7,117 bases of DNA from positions 1 to 7,117 of the forward strand of contig JAEYQQ010000125.1 in NCBI GenBank assembly GCA_023409955.1, written 5' to 3'. Position numbers and translations under genes: made by a program. Shown here piece by piece: positions 1 to 6,467 of the stretch (position 1 is its first letter; each line of letters opens with the position of its first letter). The DNA comes from Bacillota bacterium. Lineage in GTDB: Bacteria; Bacillota; Clostridia; Christensenellales; Aristaeellaceae. The notes below the pieces were generated by a model. It was not told where the DNA came from. It searched no databases and worked only from the letters and a program-made list of their open reading frames with translations.

Positions 1-3000
1 CCATTGGGTACTGTTTCCACCACTCTGTACTGGCTGGGAACCGTTTTATCGGAGGATGCGTCTTTATTGACATAAGCGGGAAGATTAGTCCAAAGCACAC
101 TGGCTGTAGCCCACGATACGCCTTCGCCTGGAGCTATGGTCTTTTCAGCCGCATCGCCAATGGGGATCAAGGGATCTGGTGGTGTTGTAAGGTTCTTCAA
201 ATCGATCCATGTGCTTGATGAATCGTTTCTGTATTGCAAGCGCAGCGTCACGCTATCGGGTCGAGTAGCCTCCACCCAGGCACTGTCCCCAGACCAGGCT
301 TTACTGGCCTTTATCGAAATAAGCTTCTTATCTCTCTTATTGGTAAAGCTCCACCAGTTGTCTCTGTTTAGGGCATCTGTAGCAATGAGGTCCTTTGTGT
401 CATCATGCACATATCCTTCATCGGGCGTCGCTTCAGTTACCGTATAGGTTCCGCCTGCTGGTACAGATAGCTCAGCACGCCAGCGGTTGTCCATAGATAC
501 ATGCTCCCCATCCAAACTTGGATCGGTTGATGTAGTTTGTACAGTCAGTGTCACGGTTGTTGATTTATTTAAATGATTCTTTACCGTGTATACGATACTT
601 CCCGGACGAACACCATCACGGTTGCTCTCGTCATCCCAATTCTTAACGAAATAAATCTTGCGCAGCTCCAGCATGTTAACCACGTTACTGATGGTACTGC
701 CCGCAGACGGCTCTGGATTCACCACGGTAAATCCGGCCACATCAGGAGCCATTCCAACACCGGACATGGTCACCTGTGTTTCCCGAGCCCAATACCGATA
801 CTCCACAGCAGATTGAGGCACATACTTTGGCAAGTTCTGTGCAATCGTCATGTTGGTACCATTAATTGATGCAGTTTTGATCTCAGACCAGGACACTGTT
901 TTTGTAAACGTTGTTGCCGTCCAATCTGCATCTGAGTTGGCAGAATGATAAACGGTGAAGACAACGCTTTCCGGCATAGCTCCAAGATTATTCAAATGAT
1001 TAAGTTCCGTTTCGCTAAGTATGCCACCATCCATATCGGTCCATGATTTGGTGGCAAATACATTCACCGTGCGCAGGCTATTGGTCAGCGTCAGTGTCCC
1101 GCTGCCTGATGACAGCCAATAATGGGAATCAAAGGGCGAGTTAAGCGTTTCGGTAACATAATAGGTATATACTTCGCCTTTTGTGGAGTATGTTGGGAAT
1201 GCACCTGTAAAATCGCAGAACCACTTGTTGGCATTAACACCTGTGCCTTCCGACCAGGCAGCTGTGGCCCCAGGTACAGCCTCATTTACCCCAGATGCAG
1301 TTCTTCTTCGCAAGGTAAAGGAAATAGGCAGGCTTCCTTCTACAAAATTCGGCCTAGTGAGGTATGTATTGCTTTGATCGTTCCAAACCTTGGTGGCTCG
1401 AATGGTGACATCATTTTCCGGTGTGTATGTGTTCGTCAGTGCTGTTGACCCCATCTCATGATTGGAATCCCATGCAGTTACTTCCGCCTTGCCTAAGGCA
1501 GGCGATACGGTATAGCCCTTCAAGGGCCTTTCCTTCACATAATAACCGAACTCTGCTCCATCCGGCGCAAAGCGCAGCAGCGAATTGCCATCCGCATCCA
1601 CAGAAAACGTGTGTGTTTGCGTATAGGCACTGCTGGCAAGTGCTGAAATTTCACCGCCAGTCAGGGTAATGGTGTTCACCACCGCATCCCATGAGCGCGT
1701 ACTGTTTTCCCATGTTTGGTGCAACTCATAAGTCACTGCCGGGTACAGCGTCTGCTCAGGGGAAGCAGCACTGAAATCCCAGGTTTTGGTGAACTCAATT
1801 TCCACGTCAGGCGTTGTTAAGTTATATGTATTGCTGACTGTCCCAGCTGTTTTGTTATTGTTGACGGTATAGCCATCCAGTGCAAACGGCTGGTTGGAAG
1901 CATCCAGCTCCTCAACATAGTAGTAATAGCGGCTGCCATATTCATCATAAACAGGTGCGTTGGCAAATACCGCAGTTCCCTGTCCGTTTGGCAGTGTTTC
2001 GATCCAGGGATTTCCGTTTAGCAGCACCTCTTCACCAACAGTAGATTCCGTAATCGCTGTTAAAGAGCGGTACAGCTTCAGCTTGATTGTAGGCAAGTCT
2101 ACCTGTTTAAACCAGGCAGGCATGTTAAGCCATAGCTTTTTTCGCTGTACATCCAGATTGGCAGAAAGGGTATTAATAATGGTTCCCGTCTTCGCAGGAT
2201 CAAAGCTGGCATAAGCATAGCCAATGGAGGTACTTTCTCCAGCCTGCTTTTCAAAAGTATCTTTGGTTGTCAGCCCAGCTGCGTTGGGCTGCACAGCTGT
2301 TCCATTGATATCACTGAAATATGAGGTAACATAGTCGGACTGTTGAAGAATGACCTCACGCACATAATAATGGTATCGGCTTCCTGAGCTGTTAAATTTG
2401 GGATAAGAGCCAAAGCTGCATGTCCAAAACCATTTGTTTTCAGTATGGCTGGTATTCCACAGGCGTGTTGTCGCTACCAGCTCATCAGCTCCGCCAGCTT
2501 CGTCTGTATAACGGTATAGCATCAGGCGTATGTCAGGCCGCCTAGGATCATCTGTTCCCTGATCACGCCAAATTTTGTTGATGGTGATTTCACCACTGCC
2601 GCTGAGACTGTTGGTAAATGTGTATGCCATTGTATCTGGATCATCCAACGTCGCGCCAAACTGATACATTCCTGGTGTCTTGGAGGATACAATGAACTCG
2701 TCAATGCCAATGCTGATTCTGCCATCAGCAAATGCTGTATATACGGTATCAAGGCCATTCAGACCAGCTTCCATAACGCTGTAGGGAATAATGGCGCCGG
2801 TAAGATCGTACTTGTCCAAGCCGCCGTTTTCTTCACCAAAGACAATTGTCCCCCCAGACATATCAAGGAATTTACTATCCAGAGCAATACTGCCCCCATC
2901 GTACAGCTTAAACTCGGCCTCCAAATCAAGACCGGTCAAGTCCTTTACCTGCCATTGCTTATCGATGGTGATTTTCAGTTTTCCAACGCGCAGATTGGTT

Positions 3001-5084
3001 ATCACAAATCTACGGTTACCGCTATAAGAAGCTGTCGTAATACGGTATTTGGTGGATTGTGAACGGCCATTGCCTGTACCAGATGAAAGATAGGCCGCAT
3101 AATCGCCATCTACAGTAAAGTTTGCGCTGTTTATTTCACGAACATAATAATCTGCATAATCACTGCTTTGTTCCTCAGTGGGGGTGTAGTAAATGGTATC
3201 CTGCCAGAGTCCTGCTGCATTTAGGGTGGACTGCGCAACAGGGTTCGGATTTTCTTTATAATACAGGCCGATGGTGATAGGGACACGACGCAAAAGGTCG
3301 CCATCATCAAGCCAGACCTTTTCCACGTCAAAGGAAAGCCCCTCACCCTCACCGGTGACATTGACAATGGTGCCTGTCATGACATCATCATCATCCAAGG
3401 AGTAATAAATATCAAAAAAGGTATATTCATCCGGCTCATTGATAGCCGTTTCTGTAACGGCGTATACATACTCCTTGCCCTCGGAGTCAAACCGGGGTAA
3501 ATTTTCAAAAAGCGCGTCAAGATTACCTTGACCGGAAATGGTAAATGCTGTACCCGAAATCCGGGATACATTTGCAGGGAAAGTCACATCATCCGCATCC
3601 CAGCTCGCAATCCCATTTTGCAGAATCTGAACATTGATGGATGCATTTGTCCCATCTGCCAGTGCGGGCTGCCACAGCTTTCTTACCCGAAACTTTGTCG
3701 TACCAACAAGCTTATTGGTGATGGTGTTAGCAGCATCTCCCGGAGCAGGTTGAATCACTTCGAACTCAAACTCTCCCTGGGTAAAATGGCCATCTATGAT
3801 GTTGTTGTTGGGAACACCGCTACCCGAATTGATGGTTGCACCGTTTTCACGAACACGATACACATATGCTCTTCCATCTGCATCATATTTGGGCATGCCC
3901 GAAAACTGACTGGTCATTGTCATGGTTTCGGTACGGAAACCAGTGAGGGTTGTTGTAGCCACATGAGTCCAGGCCGTATCACCTTCACTTGAAAGCTTGC
4001 GCTCCAGGTATACAGAAACACCGCCGCTCATTGCCTGTACTGCCTTGGCCAGCCATACCTTGGTAAAGGGGACTGATATGTCCGCTTTACGGATATTCAC
4101 CACATCCGCACCCGGCAGTATGTAATCTGTCTCTGATGAGTTAACGTTATTAATTATCGTTTGGTAATCACCGGGGTTATCCATTACTTCACGGATGTAA
4201 TACACATATTCATTGCCCAGCACGTCATAACGGGGCAATGCTCCATCTGCCGCATAAACAACATGAACGTTGGTGGAGTAGTCTGTAAGGGTCAGATTAT
4301 CATGACCTTTGACAGGAGATAAAGTACCGTAATCCAGGCCATTATTCATTGGATATCTGTAAAGGTAAAATTTCACCTGCGGCCGCTTGGATACGTCTCC
4401 GTCATCTTTCCATTGCTTGTCAAAGGCAAAGCCAATATCATCTGTAATCGTATTGATCAGCGTACCACCGTGATATACGGTATCCGGTTCTGTCTTGTCT
4501 CCATATATGCCTACGTTGCGAACGGTTGTCACATAGTGACCAAGTTTCTCTTCCCTAGATTTGATGTTGCTCTCGGTAATCATGTAGTCATAGGGGTATC
4601 CCTGCTCGTCATAGGCTGGCAAATCCTCTATTGATAATGCCCAGAGGCTGGCTGCGCCATTTACGTAAGGTGTATAATCGTCAATAACTTCAATCGCAGC
4701 GCCGGCCCTGCGGGACTGACGCTTGAGTGTAAGATTTTTTAGCCATTCCGACTGCTGCGGCCTTGTCTCACTCCATGTGGAAGCATCATACCATTGCTTT
4801 TGCACTTCCAAAGTGGTTGTTAACGTATTGGTGATTTTATTGCCGGATACAGTGGTAATATAATCATCCAGCGCCTTTTGTACCGGCGCATAGGAAATCG
4901 GATATCCGTTTGCATATTTGGGCAGCCCTGTATAGATATAGGTATCCAAGTTATAGCTTGTTTCTTCTATTACTGGAACAGGCTGTGGACTGGCTGCCAC
5001 TCCCCCCGCCATCAGCGTAATAGCAGGGGTAGGACGACTGTCTGATTTATTGTCATTCCAATTAATAGCAATACTGTACTCAAT
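1..5084 (-). repeat. Array of 14 Cna_B-type domains in the surface protein
   Basis: The domains are read from the conserved Trp of K-x-W, at residues 424, 513, 640, 759, 886, 1006, 1126, 1254, 1400, 1517, 1649, 1763, 1898 and 2012. Approximate top coordinates of the units are 5084, 4817, 4442, 4085, 3701, 3341, 2984, 2600, 2162, 1811, 1415, 1073, 665 and 326. Spacing is 89 residues after the first and 114-146 afterwards. Units 2-14 keep Lys two residues before the Trp and a Glu in the Y-x-Y/V-x-E strand. Units 1-13 end with a T/V/S-N strand; unit 14 runs off the window. In known Cna_B domains Lys and Asn form an isopeptide bond aided by the Glu. The units are strongly diverged from each other, unlike the 48-bp repeats, so they are old duplications. 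Confidence 0.88.
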
Positions 5085-6329
5085 GAGAGCCACGGCAGTC
5101 ATATTTGCCGAAGCGGCACCGCCAACAAACGTACCGTTGGCACCTGACATGCTTGCATCATAGCCCGCCGTACTGCCGGTTATGGTGTAGTTCCCTGTAT
5201 CGACATTGACTGCAACCGTATAACGCAGCACCGGATCACCAGCGGGCACCACCGGTGTAACGGTAAGTACCACACCAGTATCCGTTATGGTGTAAGAAAC
5301 TGCAGCCACTTTATCATCATAAGCAAGTACATCAGCGGTAATATCACCAGTGACCGTATTCTTTTCCATAGTGAAGGCCAATATCAATTTTTTTGCCGCT
5401 GCACCGTTTAGTGATAGGTTAAGCGTCAGTTCGTAATCGTTTAATCCCGTACTATAAGCGCCCATGCCAAAGGCCATCATGGCGGGCATAGCTGCAGGCA
5501 CATTTGTAGATTCAGGCGACTGAGTGGCATTCGCCTCAGACGTAGGGGTTGGTTCAGCCTCAGGCGTTAAGGCTACCTCAGGTGAAGGTGAAGGAGTTGG
5601 TTCAGCCTCAGGCGTATGGGTTGCCTCAGGTGAAGGCTCAATGGTTGGTTCAGCCTCAGGCGTTAAGATTATCTCAGGTGAAGGTTCAAGGGTTGGTTCA
5701 GCCTCAGGCGTATGGGTTGCCTCAGGTGAAGGTTCAAGGGTTGGTTCAGCCTCAGGCGTATGGGTTGCCTCAGGTGAAGGTTCATGGGTAGATTGAGCCT
5801 CAAATGCTTCTGTTGCAGAAGGCTCTGTGATCGTCACATCAAGAGTAATCTGCGATACTAGCAACTCCTCCTGAGGATGCCGCTCTTCATAAGATGCTGT
5901 ATATTGCATAGCCCGTCCATCCTGCATAAAACCTGCAAGGATGCGCACACGGTACGCATTGCTTTTTGAAAAGCCAGTGAGCAGGAAAACGCATTGAGCC
6001 TCCCCTGCTTCATTTAAACCCAACGTCTGGGTATAATCCTTTCCAGGCATCTGAGGATGCTCCACAGGCGTCCATGCTTCATCACCTAAACGTGATTCCA
6101 ACTGGACTACTATCTGCGATTGGGCGGCAGCCATTACCCCTGCTACCCGAACCAAATATTTTGCGTTTTCTCCGAACTGATTTGACAAGTCCACCGAATT
6201 ATTACCATCAGAAGATGCCTCCTGTGTTTGCACATCTTCAGCCTTGCCAGCGATAAATGGAGCAAAATTTATATCGCTGAAAATGAGGATAAACGCAAAC
6301 ACAAATGCCATAATTCGCCGTTTTGTCAT
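1..6329 (-). CDS. Giant multi-domain Cna_B-type surface protein (adhesin/stalk), 3' end missing
   Basis: This is a secreted, probably cell-wall-anchored stalk or adhesin protein. The frame from the ATG at 6327-6329 stays open to the left edge, giving 2109 complete codons and no stop. All 14 Cna_B Trp codons fall in this one frame, so there is no net frameshift. Order: signal peptide (1-30), beta-rich head (about 31-179), Pro/Glu/Thr repeat stalk (180-276), a second beta-rich segment (277-415), then 14 Cna_B-type units. Each unit typically has K-x-W near its start, an (R)P or LP-x-Y/F turn, a Y-x-Y/V-x-E strand and a terminal T/V-N strand. Cna_B domains in other Gram-positive proteins form rigid, isopeptide-linked stalks of adhesins and pilins. 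This start has GAGG 8 nt upstream and a basic n-region; Met7 has neither. The sorting motif is off-window. A divergent class B sortase lies upstream. The ligand cannot be predicted. It could be an adhesin or a pilus-tip protein. Confidence 0.93.
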   Translation of the reverse strand, partial: MTKRRIMAFVFAFILIFSDINFAPFIAGKAEDVQTQEASSDGNNSVDLSNQFGENAKYLVRVAGVMAAAQSQIVVQLESRLGDEAWTPVEHPQMPGKDYTQTLGLNEAGEAQCVFLLTGFSKSNAYRVRILAGFMQDGRAMQYTASYEERHPQEELLVSQITLDVTITEPSATEAFEAQSTHEPSPEATHTPEAEPTLEPSPEATHTPEAEPTLEPSPEIILTPEAEPTIEPSPEATHTPEAEPTPSPSPEVALTPEAEPTPTSEANATQSPESTNVPAAMPAMMAFGMGAYSTGLNDYELTLNLSLNGAAAKKLILAFTMEKNTVTGDITADVLAYDDKVAAVSYTITDTGVVLTVTPVVPAGDPVLRYTVAVNVDTGNYTITGSTAGYDASMSGANGTFVGGAASANMTAVALIEYSIAINWNDNKSDSRPTPAITLMAGGVAASPQPVPVIEETSYNLDTYIYTGLPKYANGYPISYAPVQKALDDYITTVSGNKITNTLTTTLEVQKQWYDASTWSETRPQQSEWLKNLTLKRQSRRAGAAIEVIDDYTPYVNGAASLWALSIEDLPAYDEQGYPYDYMITESNIKSREEKLGHYVTTVRNVGIYGDKTEPDTVYHGGTLINTITDDIGFAFDKQWKDDGDVSKRPQVKFYLYRYPMNNGLDYGTLSPVKGHDNLTLTDYSTNVHVVYAADGALPRYDVLGNEYVYYIREVMDNPGDYQTIINNVNSSETDYILPGADVVNIRKADISVPFTKVWLAKAVQAMSGGVSVYLERKLSSEGDTAWTHVATTTLTGFRTETMTMTSQFSGMPKYDADGRAYVYRVRENGATINSGSGVPNNNIIDGHFTQGEFEFEVIQPAPGDAANTITNKLVGTTKFRVRKLWQPALADGTNASINVQILQNGIASWDADDVTFPANVSRISGTAFTISGQGNLDALFENLPRFDSEGKEYVYAVTETAINEPDEYTFFDIYYSLDDDDVMTGTIVNVTGEGEGLSFDVEKVWLDDGDLLRRVPITIGLYYKENPNPVAQSTLNAAGLWQDTIYYTPTEEQSSDYADYYVREINSANFTVDGDYAAYLSSGTGNGRSQSTKYRITTASYSGNRRFVITNLRVGKLKITIDKQWQVKDLTGLDLEAEFKLYDGGSIALDSKFLDMSGGTIVFGEENGGLDKYDLTGAIIPYSVMEAGLNGLDTVYTAFADGRISIGIDEFIVSSKTPGMYQFGATLDDPDTMAYTFTNSLSGSGEITINKIWRDQGTDDPRRPDIRLMLYRYTDEAGGADELVATTRLWNTSHTENKWFWTCSFGSYPKFNSSGSRYHYYVREVILQQSDYVTSYFSDINGTAVQPNAAGLTTKDTFEKQAGESTSIGYAYASFDPAKTGTIINTLSANLDVQRKKLWLNMPAWFKQVDLPTIKLKLYRSLTAITESTVGEEVLLNGNPWIETLPNGQGTAVFANAPVYDEYGSRYYYYVEELDASNQPFALDGYTVNNNKTAGTVSNTYNLTTPDVEIEFTKTWDFSAASPEQTLYPAVTYELHQTWENSTRSWDAVVNTITLTGGEISALASSAYTQTHTFSVDADGNSLLRFAPDGAEFGYYVKERPLKGYTVSPALGKAEVTAWDSNHEMGSTALTNTYTPENDVTIRATKVWNDQSNTYLTRPNFVEGSLPISFTLRRRTASGVNEAVPGATAAWSEGTGVNANKWFCDFTGAFPTYSTKGEVYTYYVTETLNSPFDSHYWLSSGSGTLTLTNSLRTVNVFATKSWTDMDGGILSETELNHLNNLGAMPESVVFTVYHSANSDADWTATTFTKTVSWSEIKTASINGTNMTIAQNLPKYVPQSAVEYRYWARETQVTMSGVGMAPDVAGFTVVNPEPSAGSTISNVVNMLELRKIYFVKNWDDESNRDGVRPGSIVYTVKNHLNKSTTVTLTVQTTSTDPSLDGEHVSMDNRWRAELSVPAGGTYTVTEATPDEGYVHDDTKDLIATDALNRDNWWSFTNKRDKKLISIKASKAWSGDSAWVEATRPDSVTLRLQYRNDSSSTWIDLKNLTTPPDPLIPIGDAAEKTIAPGEGVSWATASVLWTNLPAYVNKDASSDKTVPSQYRVVETVPN
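4818..5084 (-). other. First Cna_B-type unit, degenerate and lacking isopeptide residues
   Basis: Residues about 416-504. The unit has the Trp (424) followed by Asn-Asp, a downstream Arg-Pro, the LPKY turn and a terminal ITNT strand. The position two before the Trp is Ile (IAINWND) where all later units have Lys. The strand that normally reads Y-x-Y/V-x-E is YPISYAPVQK, with no Glu. It is also the shortest unit. It probably folds like its neighbours but cannot form the usual Lys-Asn crosslink. Confidence 0.65.
5085..5501 (-). other. Second N-terminal beta-rich segment of the surface protein
   Basis: About residues 277-415, between the Pro-rich stalk and the first Cna_B-type unit. It opens with an Ala/Met/Pro-rich stretch (PAAMPAMMAFGMGAYS), then shows strand-like repeats such as YELTLNLSLNG, VSYTITDTGVVLTVTPV and LRYTVAVNVDTGNYTITG. 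The Val/Thr/Tyr-rich alternation suggests a beta sandwich, possibly a diverged bacterial Ig-like or Cna_B-related fold. No diagnostic motif was recognised. Confidence 0.45.
5503..5792 (-). repeat. 48-bp tandem repeats coding a Pro/Glu/Thr-rich stalk
   Basis: Five near-identical 48-bp units start at 5551, 5599, 5647, 5695 and 5743 on the plus-strand coordinates, with degenerate units at 5503 and 5791. On the coding strand each unit gives 16 residues of the type EPSPEATHTPEAEPTL, built from two 8-residue halves. Two variants differ near plus-strand unit position 17: a gttaag type (5551, 5647) and a gtatgg type (5599, 5695, 5743). The order suggests an older 96-bp duplication. The repeated Pro-x-Pro-Glu and Pro-Glu-Ala-Glu-Pro pattern predicts an extended, acidic, non-globular linker between the head and the rest. 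Because 48 is a multiple of 3, unit gain or loss would keep the frame. Confidence 0.93.
5793..6239 (-). other. N-terminal head region of the surface protein, unrecognised beta-rich domain
   Basis: About residues 31-179, the most distal part of the mature protein if it is wall-anchored at its C-terminus. It alternates short hydrophobic and polar stretches typical of beta strands (for example KYLVRVAGV, QSQIVVQLES, AYRVRILAGF, SQITLDVTI) and holds one Cys. It lacks the K-x-W and V-x-E signatures of the later Cna_B units. The strand pattern would fit an immunoglobulin-like fold, but I recognise no family. A role in binding is inferred from position only. Confidence 0.5.
6240..6329 (-). other. 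Sec signal peptide of the giant surface protein
   Basis: Residues 1-30. The basic n-region is MTKRR, followed by a hydrophobic core of about 12 residues (IMAFVFAFILIF). A likely signal peptidase I site follows Ala30 (Gly28-Lys29-Ala30, then Glu31). The core is broken by Ser-Asp-Ile-Asn at 18-21, so the exact cleavage site is uncertain. No YSIRK/GS-type motif is visible. Confidence 0.75.
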
Positions 6330-6337
6330 AAAATGGG

Positions 6338-6341
6338 CCTC
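6338..6341 (-). promoter_or_regulatory. Ribosome binding site of the giant surface protein gene
   Basis: On the minus strand AGCGAGG precedes the ATG. Its GAGG core is 8 nt from the start codon, which supports the start at 6329 over the in-frame Met at 6311. Confidence 0.7.
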
Positions 6342-6358
6342 GCTTCGCTATTAATACT

Positions 6359-6387
6359 AGCATAACACATGCAGGAATATGTTACCA
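6359..6387 (-). promoter_or_regulatory. Candidate promoter for the giant surface protein gene
   Basis: The minus strand has an extended -10, TG-T-TATGCT, with the hexamer at 6359-6364. A weak -35-like TGGTAA lies at 6382-6387 after a 17-bp spacer. The expected transcript start is near 6352, giving a leader of roughly 20-25 nt that still includes the ribosome binding site. The -35 matches consensus at only three of six positions, so the extended -10 carries the call. Confidence 0.45.
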
Positions 6388-6400
6388 TAATAATTTGAAG

Positions 6401-6412
6401 AAGTATATACTT
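6401..6412. promoter_or_regulatory. Perfect 12-bp palindrome in the divergent promoter region
   Basis: AAGTATATACTT equals its own reverse complement. It lies between the two proposed promoters and overlaps the expected -35 zone of the sortase promoter (-10 at 6428). Flanking ATAATTT (6390-6396) and AAATTAT (6419-6425) form a looser outer inverted repeat whose centre is 1 bp off. This is a plausible dimer-binding operator, but AT-rich DNA produces such palindromes by chance. Confidence 0.35.
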
Positions 6413-6424
6413 ATTACGAAATTA

Positions 6425-6433
6425 TGTTATAAT
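6425..6433 (+). promoter_or_regulatory. Extended -10 promoter element for the sortase gene
   Basis: TG-T-TATAAT is a consensus -10 at 6428-6433 with an upstream TG at 6425-6426. No good -35 sits 16-18 bp upstream; the best is TATACT at 6406-6411, inside the palindrome. A TTGAAG at 6395-6400 is too far (27 bp). The expected transcript start is near 6440, giving a leader of about 28 nt. Confidence 0.55.
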
Positions 6434-6455
6434 ATAATGAAAATTGTAGCATTTT

Positions 6456-6459
6456 GGAG
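6456..6459 (+). promoter_or_regulatory. Ribosome binding site of the sortase gene
   Basis: GGAG sits 8 nt before the ATG at 6468. It picks this start over the ATG at 6437, which is in another frame and has no ribosome binding site. Confidence 0.75.
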
Positions 6460-6467
6460 CGTGTGGC

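Noticed and set aside
3528..3992. A 154-codon plus-strand frame with many Cys, Ile and His residues.
   Set aside because: It lies wholly inside the Cna_B array, has no ribosome binding site or recognisable family, and is antisense to clear conserved K-x-W and V-x-E motifs.
1..5084. The region as a pseudogene or several fused fragments.
   Set aside because: All 14 Trp codons of the K-x-W motif are in one frame, no in-frame stop was found while reading through, and the start has a ribosome binding site and signal peptide.
5551..5790. A CRISPR array, suggested by regular 48-bp spacing.
   Set aside because: Units are contiguous with no unique spacers, lie within a coding frame and code a Pro-rich peptide repeat.
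5524..5796. Plus-strand open frames coding Gly/Ser/Val-rich or Gln/Pro-rich repeats over the 48-bp repeat tract.
   Set aside because: They arise because a 48-bp repeat without stops stays open in several frames. The minus-strand frame is continuous with 2109 codons, a signal peptide and domain structure, so the plus-strand frames are shadows.
6395..6433. TTGAAG as the -35 of the TATAAT at 6428.
   Set aside because: The spacer would be 27 bp, far beyond the usual 16-18 bp; the extended TG motif is a better explanation.
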